Shown in pieces: positions 23,584 through 32,288 of a stretch of 64,000 nucleotides of DNA. The notes under the pieces are model-generated. The model ran no database searches and was not told where the DNA came from. It was given only the letters and a program-made list of their open reading frames with translations. Within the stretch, counting starts at the first letter, position 1. Every line of letters starts with the position of its first letter. A program made the translations under genes and the position numbers. The stretch comes from Closterium sp. Naga37s-1 (Eukaryota > Streptophyta > Zygnematophyceae > Desmidiales > Closteriaceae), in the NCBI GenBank assembly GCA_947471745.1, contig CANJKZ010000924.1:434001-498000 (forward strand), read 5' to 3'.

Positions 23584-24038
23584 TGTTGATATAACCAAGA
23601 ATCGTAGTGGATAGGATAAGCTAGCCAAGTTTGTGAGAAGACTATGGAAGTCTTTGTAATGACCTTGTTGATAATGATTAAAAGAACAATATGATTTTAA
23701 TCTAGGATTACAATGATATAAATAGCAATCCTAGCTAGCCATGTACTATGAGGGATACATTCCCGTATTAACTGTATTGCATTGCCACAGTAACCGTGAC
23801 TATTACTATGCTCGACAGTTACCATGTTGCATCGTGTAACCTCCGAGTACGGTTACTGGGCGGTCAACTGTCGCGAAAGTTGACTATCTGCGACTGTTGA
23901 CCTTCGAGTGACTCTCGAGCTACCACGTGCTCTGTAAGAGCTTAACGCGATAGTGGTACAGGTGCGCTGCCTCGTTATGAGGCGATGCGCTAAGTGAAGC
24001 CTTCGGGAATGTTATCATAACCGTTAGTTATTCCAACA
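23584..24038 (-). repeat. 3' LTR of Copia B (455 bp)
   Basis: Ends are TGTTG and CAACA on either strand. Read on the minus strand it starts TGTTGGAATAAC and matches the LTR of element D (TGTTGGAGTAAC), sharing a motif like GTTAATACGGGAATGT and AAAGACTTCC near the end. It is AT-rich compared with the surrounding DNA. Confidence 0.8.
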
Positions 24039-24044
24039 CTCCCC

Positions 24045-24186
24045 TGTCAGAATGTGATATTTGTCTAGTCTGCAGTGGGGTACTCTATAGTGAGTACAGC
24101 CCGGTTAGGGTTTGCTATTTGTATCCCAACTGCCTGCTAGTGAAACCCCCTCCTTCTGATATCTTTCTGCTTGCTTACTTTTGACA
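24045..24186 (+). repeat. TRIM1 left LTR (142 bp)
   Basis: TGTCAGAATG to TTTTGACA. It contains CTGCAGTGGGGTACTCTATAG and the telo-box-like TTAGGGTTT at 24,105-24,113. It differs from the right LTR at only a few bases (for example CAGCCC versus CAGTCC). Confidence 0.95.
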
Positions 24187-24199
24187 TGCTATCAGAGCG
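24187..24199 (+). other. TRIM1 primer-binding site
   Basis: TGCTATCAGAGCG begins directly after the left LTR. It differs at one base from TGGTATCAGAGC, the complement of the plant initiator-Met tRNA 3' end. Confidence 0.85.
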
Positions 24200-24248
24200 T
24201 CTACGCTCCTGGCCTGTGGGCCCACCTGCTTCCGCTGCTGTACTGTCT

Positions 24249-24378
24249 GTCGCGCGCCCCGTGGCGCGCGACGTTTTTTCTTCCCGCCACGCGCTCGAGG
24301 CGCGTGGCGGTTTTCTGCCCGCCACGTGCTCGGGGCGGGTGGCGGTTTCCTTCCCACCACGCGCCCCGGGCGCGCGCA
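24249..24378 (+). other. TRIM1 leader hairpin array
   Basis: Consecutive GC-rich hairpins 50 bp past the primer-binding site. 24,249-24,272: arms GTCGCGCGCC and GGCGCGCGAC, loop CCGT, perfect 10-bp stem. 24,284-24,310: arms CCGCCACGCGC and GCGCGTGGCGG, loop TCGAG, perfect 11-bp stem. 24,318-24,344: arms CCGCCACGTGC and GCGGGTGGCGG, two mismatches. A fourth, weaker one ends near 24,378. Spacing is about 34 bp. Confidence 0.85.
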
Positions 24379-24432
24379 GCGGTTTCACGCTCCGTCACGG
24401 CGCTCCCGGGGATCCGCGCGCCACCCCCCGTC

Positions 24433-24663
24433 TGTCAGAAACCTAAGCCAAGTTAGGCTTAGGAGCCATGGCTAGAGTAGCTTAGGAGCTTAGGTTTTAG
24501 GGTTGAAGGAGAATGTCGAGAGAGTTGCCAAAGGAGAAAGGTGATTCACTAATGAGCAAGATACAAGATATAGTGTAAGGGACAAGGGAATGAGGTGCAC
24601 CACCAATGTAACACTACACTAACTACCGCCACAAGCAGTTTATATAAGAAATATATTTCAACG
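24433..24663 (-). repeat. TRIM2 left LTR (231 bp)
   Basis: Plus-strand ends TGTCAG and CAACG (CAACA in the partner). Nearly identical to 25,828-26,058. It contains a run of TTAGG/CTTAGG motifs (CTTAGGAGCTTAGGTTTTAGG) and a TATATAAG near the right end. Confidence 0.95.
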
Positions 24664-25631
24664 CACCCCCTAAACTGCTTGCAGCAGGAAGCTAATGCAG
24701 AGACACCCCCTGAAGGGGTACACCAAGCGCAGCAGAAGGAGAGGGCAAGTGAGGAGGAGGAGGAAACTGGAGAGAAGAGGAGGTGGGCGGCCGCTGAAGC
24801 TGCTGGCACTGGTCGCAAACGGCGTAACTGGCTCTGCTCGCCGGCAAGAGCAACTGACCCTCTGGGGACCGGAGCAACGGGTAACCGGAGTAACTGGCTC
24901 GCTCGCCGGCAAGAGCAACTGACCCACGGGCCTCTGACGCAACGGTCTCACGGGCGACTAGAGCTGCGGACTTCACAGCGGCCACCTGCCCTCACCCCCC
25001 TCGGATTGTCCCACCCCCCCCGTGTCACACCCCTCTGCCCTAGCGCCACTCCCAAGTCTCCACCACACCCTCCCCCCCCTTCAGCTGCAGCTCCAGCAGT
25101 GGGAGAGAGAGGAGGAGGAGCGGCAGCTCAACACGCACGCCCGCCACCCCCATACCCCCCCCCATTGCTGCAGGTGCAGCAGGGAGATGGAGTCGAGGGG
25201 GCGGGGTAGGAGCTGCTCCGCTGCTTCCCGCCACCCCCATACCCCCCCCCCCCCCACAACTGCATGCGTAGCAGGGAGAAGGAGGCGGGGTAGAAGGGCA
25301 GGAGCTGCCCCGCGACTGCAGGGGCAGGCGCGCGGGCTGCAGAGGCGGCGCACGGGCTGCAGGGGCAGCGCACAGGCTGCAGGGGCGGCTCGCGGGCTGC
25401 AGGGGCGGCTCGCTGGCTGAAAACCGCCGCCCCTCCGAGGCGCGCGGGAGCCACAGGGCAGCGCCCGCGGGGGCAACTCGCGGGTCCACGGGGGCGACGC
25501 GACGGGCGACGGGGGGGTTGGCGCGTGGCCCCCTGGGGGCGGCGCGCTGGTCCTCGGGGGCGCCGCGACAGGCGACGGGGGGGCCGAGCGCGGGTCCATG
25601 GGGGCACCGCGACGGACGACGGGGCGTGAAA

Positions 25632-25765
25632 CCGCCGCGCGCGCCCGAGGCGCGCGGCGGTCAGGAAACCGCCACGCGCCCCGAGCGCGTGGCGGGTAGA
25701 AAACCGCCACGCGCCTCGAGCGCATGGCGGGAAGATAGAACGTCGCGCGCCACGGGGCGCGCGAC
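25632..25765 (-). other. TRIM2 leader hairpin array
   Basis: Four hairpins. 25,742-25,765: arms GTCGCGCGCC and GGCGCGCGAC, perfect. 25,704-25,730: arms CCGCCACGCGC and GCGCATGGCGG, one mismatch. 25,670-25,696: arms CCGCCACGCGC and GCGCGTGGCGG, perfect. 25,632-25,660: arms CCGCCGCGCGC and GCGCGCGGCGG, perfect, with an A-T pair replaced by G-C relative to its neighbour. Confidence 0.85.
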
Positions 25766-25814
25766 AGACAGTACAGCAGCGGAAGCAAGTGGGCCCACAG
25801 GCCAGGAGCGTAGT

Positions 25815-25827
25815 GGCTTTGATAGCT
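25815..25827 (-). other. TRIM2 primer-binding site (degenerate)
   Basis: Read on the minus strand directly after the LTR: AGCTATCAAAGCC, a mutated form of TGGTATCAGAGCC. It is followed by the same bases (ACTACGCTCCTGGCC) as in TRIM1. Confidence 0.65.
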
Positions 25828-26058
25828 TGTCAGAAACCTAAGCCAAGTTAGGCTTAGGAGCCATGGCTAGAGTAGCTTAGGAGCTTAGGTTTTAGGGTTG
25901 AAGGAGAATGTCGAGAGAGTTGCCAAAGGAGAAAGGTGATTCACTAATGAGCAAGATACAAGATATAGTGTAAGGGACAAGGGAATGAGGTGCACCACCA
26001 ATGTAACACTACACTAACTACTGCTACAAGCAGTTTATATAAGGAATATATTTCAACA
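25828..26058 (-). repeat. TRIM2 right LTR (231 bp)
   Basis: TGTCAG to CAACA, near identical to the left copy (differences such as CCGCCAC versus CTGCTAC upstream of the TATATAA). It is the 5' LTR of this minus-strand element. Confidence 0.95.
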
Positions 26059-26862
26059 CCGTCGCCTGTCGCGACGCCACCGGGGACCCGCGCGCTCCCC
26101 CCGTCGTCCGTCGCGGCGCCCCCAGGGACCCGTGCGCGGCACCCCGTCACCCGTCGCGGCGCCCCCGAGGACCCGCGCGCCGTCCCCCGTCGCCTGTCGC
26201 GGCGCCCCCGGGGACCCGCGCGCCGCCCCTTGACCCCGTGCGCCACGGGGCTGCTTCCCCCCCGCCCCTCCCCTTTCTCCTTCCTCTCCCTCCTGCGCGT
26301 GCAGCTATGGGGGTGGCGGGTATGAGGGTGGCGGGTGTGTGAGCCGTCCCCTGTTCCTCCTCTTCCGTCTCCCACTGCTACAGCTGACGCTGAGGGGGGT
26401 GGATGTGTGGGAGCCGTGGGAGTGGCGCTAGGGGGGTGTCGTGGGAGTGGAGCTAGGAGTGCATAGGGGGGTGTGTGAAAGGGGGTCTGCGACAGTGGGG
26501 GAGGTTGAACGGAGGTAGCCGTTGTGGAGCCAGCAGCGCTAGTAGTCCGGATGCCCTTGCTCCGGTAGCCAGCGAGCCCGTTGCGCCAGTCGCCCGTGGG
26601 TCCGTTGCTCCAGCCGCTCGTCTTAGCCGCGGAGCCGGTTACTCCAGTAGTCCGGGGCCCTTGCTCCGGTAGCCCGTGTGCCAGTTGCTCCAGTAGCCCG
26701 TGTGCCAGCAGCTTCAGCCGCCGCCTCCAATCTCCTCTCCTCTCACAGTCCCTCCTCCTCCTCACAAGTCCTCTATGTCTCCCACTAGCTTTGCTTGTGC
26801 TTGTGAACTTATTATGTGACTGCTTGCTGTGCTGATTATACCCCACTTTGCCTATGGGGGTG

Positions 26863-27004
26863 TGTCAGAATGTGATATTTGTCTAGTCTGCAGTGGGGTA
26901 CTCTATAGTGAGTACAGTCCGGTTAGGGTTTGCTATTTGTATCCCAACTGCCTGCTAGTGAAACCCCCTCCTTCCGTTATCTTTCTGCTCGCTTGCTTTT
27001 GACA
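26863..27004 (+). repeat. TRIM1 right LTR (142 bp)
   Basis: Same length and ends as the left copy, with TTAGGGTTT at 26,923-26,931. It is directly preceded by the polypurine tract, which fixes the element as plus-strand. Confidence 0.95.
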
Positions 27005-27010
27005 TCCCCT

Positions 27011-30000
27011 TCATTCCTGAAGGTGAGCCACGTGGGATTTCTTCGAGATCCCGCAGAGGTCGGCGCAGTGCTGAATCTTCTGACATGGCAGCTTCTTCAT
27101 CAGGAAATGTGCTGCCATGTCACCAGTTGGGCAATACCTGAGTTTGACTTTACCCTTCTCGATTTCGTCTTTGACGAAGAAGTAACGGAGTGCGATATGC
27201 TTCGTGCGATTTACGAAGCCGGGCTTGTTCGCGATCTTTATTGCGCTCTGATTGTCGCAGAGTAACGTGAAGTGCTCGTTCATTGTTACTTTCGCTTCCT
27301 GCAGGAGCTCCATCAGGTATAACCCTTCGCGAACAGTTGCGGTGGCGGCGATGAACTCAGCTTCGGCTGACGAAAGAGCGATGAGCTCCTGCTCCTAGGA
27401 ATTCCAAGAGATGAGTCCAGCGGGTTGAAGTTGAAAAATGAAGTATGTGCTGGAGCGTCTGTTGTCAACATTTCCCGCATGGTCCGCGTTGGCGTAGCCA
27501 CGAAGCTGTAGGGTAGCTGTTAAATTAGCCGCGTAGGTGAGCCCAACCTCACGAGTAGTGATGAAGTATTGAAGTGCTCGGCGTAGGTCTAGCAGATTCT
27601 CCCCTTCAGGTCGGTGCAGATACTGTCACGAAGCCACGAAGCTGTAGGGTAGTTGTTAAATTAGCCGCGTAGGTGAGCCCAACCTCGCGAGTAGTGATGA
27701 AGTATTGAAGTGCTCGGCGTAGGTCTAGCAGATTCTCCCCTTCAGGTCGGCGCAGATACTGTGCGAGCTGGCTTGCGACGTAGGAGAGATCCGGCCGGCA
27801 CGTGACGGCGGCGAACAGCAGGCACCCTAGTTGCTGCTGATAGAGGCGATGATTCTCGGTAGACAGCGGCGTGGTGTCGGGTTCATGGCCAGGAGGAGTG
27901 CGAAAGGGTGTGGTGAGGTTGATCGGGGCAATCGCGAATTTCTTCGCGAGTGTTTCCGCGTACTTGGAGGCGGAGAGATGGATGGAGGTGGCGGACTAGG
28001 TGATGTTGAGACCCAGGAACTGTGTGACGTTGTGGTTGATCGTCACCTCCAGCTTCTCCTTGATCTCCTCTTCGAACCGGTCGAGTAGTTCCGTGTCGTC
28101 GCCGGTGTAGAGCAAGTCGTTGACATAGGAGACGAGAAGGATGAACTTGCCGCGTGACTCCTTCCGGTACATGCCTTGGTCGTATGGCAGCTGAACGAAA
28201 CCGAGTTTTATGAAGACATTGTGCAGGTACTGCTGCCACAGGCGAGGTGCTTGCTTATGCCGTAAAGCGATTTATGGAGGAGGCACATGGCCCCTTCGCT
28301 CTTTCTTCGAAGGCGTGCAGTTGCTCGACGAAGATGATGGTGTCGACGATGGCGTATAGGAACGCGTTGGAGACGTCGATCTGCCGGAGCGGTCGCTGCT
28401 TGATGGCTGCGATGCAGATGAGAATGTGCACTGAGGTGTATCATCCGACGGGCGCGAAGGTCTGATCGTAGTCAACTAGGTGAGTTTGCTCGAAGACGCG
28501 CACCACCCATCTTGCCTTGTATTTATCGATGGATCCGTCCGCGAGTCTTTTAATCCGGAAGACCCATTTGCCGCTGAGTATCTTCCTCCCCTTTGCAGAT
28601 GATCGGGGAACGAGCTTCCAAGTCCTGCGGCGCTTCAGTGCTGCTACTTCTGCTGCCATGACTGCCTTCCATTTCTCGCTATCGGGCCTGGACAGGGCCT
28701 GGCGCACGGTGGTGAGTTCCTTGGGGGAGGCGTGGCGAACTGCGACTGCGAGGCCAAGGATGCGGAGGCCATTTTCGTTGGTCTCTTCGTAGGCGAGGAG
28801 AGCGTCATGATGTGCGCTGGTAACTTTGACAACGTCGTCGTCGCTGTCGTGGCCGTTGCGGATGGTGTCTTGCAAAGGGTTCGGCGGTGGTAACTCGGCA
28901 TCCGGAGATCGGCGCGCTGTGCTATTGTAATTGTGGGTTTCTCGAGCTGTATCGTCCGTATCAAATTAGGAAACATGTATGAAGGTAGGAGTCTGGAATG
29001 GGCTTGTAAGGGGGATGTTGGGGAAAGAATCGAATGGTGTGACGTCCGTTGCATCTGCATCCTTGGCCACGTCAGCCTCATCCTGTGATGTGGCGAAGCT
29101 GCGGTGCCCCTCGAAAACCCTTTCTGGTGCCTTGTCAGCTTTGCAGTGTTCCTTGAACAGTGGCAGAGTTGGCTTCTCGTAGAAGATGCAGTCAAGTGAT
29201 TTCGTCACTTCGTGTGTCGCGTAGTCCAGCACAATCCACGCCTTGAATTCCTTTTCGATTCCGAGGTGAATGCCCCAGCGTGCCCGGTCAGCGAATTTTC
29301 CCGTTCTTGCCGTATGGGGTCTATACTGTACTATACAGCCGAACACCCAAAGCAGACGCGTGTGTGCTTTTTTGCCCGTCCAAGCCTTGTAGGGTGAGGT
29401 GTTATTCTTGAGGCTTCGGGACGCGAGCAAGTTGTGCAGCCGAACAGCATGGTTCATCGCGAATGGCAAAAAACGCGTTGGGATGGCAGACTGCTTCATC
29501 AGGGCCCTCATCCTTGTGGCGAGGCTCCTGTTTGTCCGTTCTACTACTCCTTGCTGCTCGTGAGCGTAGGGCAGGAATACCAGTTGCTCAATCCCCTTCT
29601 CGGCGAAGAGTTCCTTGAACTCAGTTGAGAAGTACTCCAAACCCCCGTCTGTCTGGAAGCTTTTCAGCTTCAATCCCGATTGGCGTTCGGCGCGCTTCAT
29701 CCAGGTTACGAAGCAGTTGAAGGCTCGCGAACGGTAGTCGATGTTGACGGCCCCGAGATACCGCGTGCAGGCGTCGATGAAGGTCATCGTGTAGTTTTCT
29801 CCCTCAAGCCCTTCTTGGCTAAGTATCATGAAGTCGCTGTAGACTTTCTTGAGTAATTCGTAACGTTCGTAGCCTGGAGGTAAGTCCGGGAAGGGGTTGT
29901 GAACGAGTGACGCGGTGGGGCAGACGAGGCACGGCGGGTTGTTTGAAGTTGTTTTGAGTACGTCGCCGCCGGGAAGAAGCAGTCATTCCGAATCGAAGAC

Positions 30001-30345
30001 TTTGGCTTCGATGGAGTTCTTGAGTGTGGCGTGCAAAGGGTGTCCGACTCGCTGGTGCCAAATTTCTGGTTCGGCACGATAGCCGACTGTCCTCTTGTAA
30101 TACTTGTTTCTCTCTTCTTCGTCTTGTAAAGTGGCGGGTCTTTTGTCGGCGGCGGCGCGTACGTCTACTACGAAGGCTCGAGTGGAGGCTTGGCGAAGTT
30201 CAGCTTCGGTGACGCCGATGACGTCGTCTGTGTCAGCGACGTGAATCGAGTCGTCGGTGGTCGGGAGGAGCTGTGGAGTTGGGAGTTGTGCTGCTTCTGG
30301 CCATTCGGAAGCCGGGAGTCCCTCCATCGGAATGCGATGATATAG
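27011..30345 (-). pseudogene. Copia B pol remnant (GAG-pre-integrase, integrase, RT, RNase H)
   Basis: Read right to left: GAG-pre-integrase phrase EIWHQRVGHPLHATLKNSIE (about 30,060); integrase with TFIDACTRYLGAV, FQTDGGLEY and YAHEQQGVVERTNRS (29,829-29,400); RT start EKWKAVMAAEVAALKRRRTW through YDQTFAPVG (28,700-28,440), after which the frame breaks repeatedly; RNase H end LLCDNQSAIKIANKPGF through FFVKDEI (27,260-27,150), stop at 27,011. A 136-bp tandem duplication (27,496-27,767) and several stops and frame changes make it non-functional. Same family as element D. Confidence 0.85.
27496..27767. repeat. 136-bp tandem duplication in Copia B pol
   Basis: The block starting AGCCACGAAGCTGTAGGGTA at 27,496 recurs at 27,632, with a few substitutions (for example CTCACGAG versus CTCGCGAG). 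Since 136 is not a multiple of 3, it shifts the RT/RNase H reading frame. Confidence 0.85.
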
Positions 30346-30841
30346 GTACTCATCGCTGGTGACCAAAATTAACTGAGGTCCTGGATCAGGACCAAAATTA
30401 TCGCTGAGGACTAAAATTATCGCTGGAAGATAGGAGTGATCAGGTCCGCCGATGACCGCGTCGGCGGGAATCAGGCACCAGTGCAGCGGTCGACGGCGGC
30501 CGCAGGCAGCTCTCCCCAATGTAGCAGTGGGAGGCCCACGTCGACGACGCATGTGTCGGCTGGCGGGATCGCTCCGGCATATGGCTACTTCAAAGTCACT
30601 GCCACGCCACTGCAAGGTCAACGGGACCTCATCACGTGGAAGGAGGCTATTGAGCCACATCTGGAGGACGCTGGGATGAAGGGTTTCGCTGACGGCACTG
30701 TGCCGATACCGCACGAGAACGAGGTCGAGCTGCGTGGGGAGTTTCGTGCCGCTCACCTGCTCACCTTCATGGTCATCTCGAGGTGCTGCTCGCCGATGGT
30801 GCACATTGCGCTGAATCCGTGTCGACTTCGACTGGACGCAG

Positions 30842-30981
30842 TGTCAGAATGAGAGAAGAAAGTTTAGAACAAGAAAGAGGGGTTTCACTAGCAGCAGTTG
30901 GGATACAAATAGCAAACCCTAACTGGGCTGTACTCGCTATAGAGCACCCCACTGCAGGCTAGATAATATAAAATTCTGACA
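30842..30981 (-). repeat. TRIM3 left LTR (140 bp)
   Basis: TGTCAGAATGAG to ATTCTGACA, with the telo-box AAACCCTAA at 30,914-30,922. It differs from the right copy at only about two or three bases (GGCTAG versus GGCAAG; TAAAATTC versus TAACATTC). Confidence 0.95.
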
Positions 30982-32011
30982 CACCCCCATAGCCAAAGTG
31001 GGGTGTAATCAGCACAGCAAGCAGCAGTTCATAGAGTTCACAAATAATAAGCAAAGCCAGAGGCAACCACAAAGGGCAAGTGAGGAGGAGGAGGAACCGT
31101 AAGGGAAAAGAAGATAGGAGACGACGGCTGAAGCTGCAGACACACGGGCAACAGGAGTGCGCTCTGCGACTCAGTGGCTACCGGGAGCTAGTGCCCCGGA
31201 ATACAGGAGTAACAGGCTCGGCGGCTGCGACGAGCGACAGGAGCAACGGACCCACGGGCGACAGGTGCAGTAGGCTCTCTGAGCTACCGGGAGCAAGTGC
31301 CCCGGAATACAGGCGCTGCGGACGACACGACGGCAGCCTCCTCTCAGCCTCCCCAAACAGTCCCACCCCCCTGACACACACCCCCTGCTTCACCCCTAAC
31401 TCCACTCCCACGTCACCCCCCAGTTCCACTCCCCGCGGCTCCCACACCTCCACCCCCCTCAGCGGCAGCTGCAGCAGTGGGAGACGGAAGGGGAGGAGGA
31501 GGAGCAGGTGAGGTACACACTCGCCACCCCCATACGCTCCACCCCCAAACCCTAATACAGGAGCACGGGCAGCAGAGGGGGTGGGGCGCGGTCAGAAGCT
31601 CGGGGGACGGCGCGCGGCTCAGGGGCAAACGGTACGGGCCGCCCACGGGCCTGGCGAAGGCCGGACGAACCGCGCGGGGGCGGCCCGAGCCGCGCGCGGG
31701 CCTGGCGCAGCCTGTACTGGCCGCGCGCGGGCCTGGCGCAGGCCGTACGGGCCGCGCGCGGGCTGTACGGGCCGCGCGCGGGCCTGGCGCCGGCCGTACG
31801 GGCCGCGCACAGGTCCCCACGGCAGCGTGACGGGAGGACGGGCCCGAGCGCGGCCTGCAGGGCGACTCGACGGGAAGGGCAGGCCCGCGCGCGGGTCCCT
31901 CAAGGCAGCGCGACGGACAGGGCGGGGGCTGCGCGCGGGTCCCCCACGGTAGGAAACCGCCGCGCGCCTCGGGGCGCACGGCAGGCAGGGCGCGCGGCGG
32001 GATGAAAAAAC

Positions 32012-32068
32012 GCCGCGCGCTCCAGGCGCGCGGCAGGAACAAAGGGTCACGCGCCCGGGGCGCGCGAC
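32012..32068 (-). other. TRIM3 leader hairpins
   Basis: 32,046-32,068: arms GTCACGCGCC and GGCGCGCGAC, loop CGG, one A-C/G-T position. 32,012-32,034: arms GCCGCGCGC and GCGCGCGGC, loop TCCAG, perfect 9-bp stem. Position and layout match the TRIM1 and TRIM2 arrays. Confidence 0.8.
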
Positions 32069-32133
32069 AGCAGTAGAGCAGCGGAAGCAGTTAGGTGGTG
32101 GGCCCACCCACAGGATCGACCCAAGGGGGTCGA

Positions 32134-32148
32134 CCTGCTCTGAAACCA
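32134..32148 (-). other. TRIM3 primer-binding site
   Basis: Minus-strand TGGTTTCAGAGCAGG directly after the 5' LTR; one base from TGGTATCAGAGC, the initiator-Met tRNA complement. Confidence 0.85.
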
Positions 32149-32288
32149 TGTCAGAATGAGAGAAGAAAGTTTAGAACAAGAAAGAGGGGTTTCACTAGCA
32201 GCAGTTGGGATACAAATAGCAAACCCTAACTGGGCTGTACTCGCTATAGAGCACCCCACTGCAGGCAAGATAATATAACATTCTGACA
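32149..32288 (-). repeat. TRIM3 right LTR (140 bp)
   Basis: Same ends as the left copy, AAACCCTAA at 32,221-32,229. As 5' LTR of a minus-strand element it is followed (leftwards) by the primer-binding site. Confidence 0.95.

Larger units (their letters stand above)
24433..26058 (-). mobile_element. TRIM2: non-autonomous LTR element nested in TRIM1 (1,626 bp, TSD CCGTC)
   Basis: Flanked by CCGTC (24,428-24,432 and 26,059-26,063), with 231-bp LTRs. Minus orientation: the polypurine tract (TTTAGGGGGTG) lies next to the left LTR and a primer-binding-site-like sequence next to the right LTR. No coding sequence. Its leader (25,590-25,827, read on the minus strand) is closely similar to the TRIM1 leader (24,187-24,420) although the two LTRs are different, so the leader forms a large inverted repeat with TRIM1. 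Confidence 0.9.
24045..27004 (+). mobile_element. TRIM1: non-autonomous LTR element (2,960 bp, TSD TCCCC)
   Basis: Flanked by the 5-bp target-site duplication TCCCC (24,040-24,044 and 27,005-27,009). It has 142-bp LTRs, a primer-binding site at 24,187, and a polypurine tract (CCCACTTTGCCTATGGGGGTG, bases 26,842-26,862) before the right LTR. It has no coding capacity. The interior holds GC-rich hairpins, a repeated block with ACCCGCGCGCC at 26,070-26,235, and a second inserted element (TRIM2). Without TRIM2 it is only about 1.3 kb, within the range of terminal-repeat retrotransposons in miniature. Confidence 0.9.
23584..30345 (-). mobile_element. Copia element B, decayed, 5'-truncated, with nested TRIM insertions
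   Basis: Minus-strand Ty1/Copia element: 3' LTR at 23,584-24,038, then TRIM1 (24,045-27,004) inserted between LTR and polypurine tract, then pol remnants at 27,011-30,345. Without the insertions its polypurine tract (GAATGAAGGGGA) would directly abut the LTR start TGTTGGA, as in related element D. Gag, primer-binding site and 5' LTR are missing: the element stops at about 30,345-30,430 against element C, which points the other way. Confidence 0.85.
30842..32288 (-). mobile_element. TRIM3: non-autonomous LTR element inside Copia C gag (1,447 bp, TSD CGCAG)
   Basis: Flanked by CGCAG (30,837-30,841 and 32,289-32,293), with 140-bp LTRs that end in a 9-bp inverted repeat (TGTCAGAAT and ATTCTGACA). 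Minus orientation: polypurine tract (CCCACTTTGGCTATGGGGGTG, minus strand) next to the left LTR and primer-binding site next to the right LTR. No coding sequence. The LTR and the region before the polypurine tract are homologous to TRIM1. The middle (31,600-31,900) is a GC-rich block with iterated GGGCCTGGCG and CGCGCGCGGG units. Confidence 0.92.

Noticed and set aside
23259..23594. 111-residue plus-strand frame upstream of the secreted-protein gene
   Set aside because: No recognisable motif; composition like the flank, and the end runs into the Copia B LTR.
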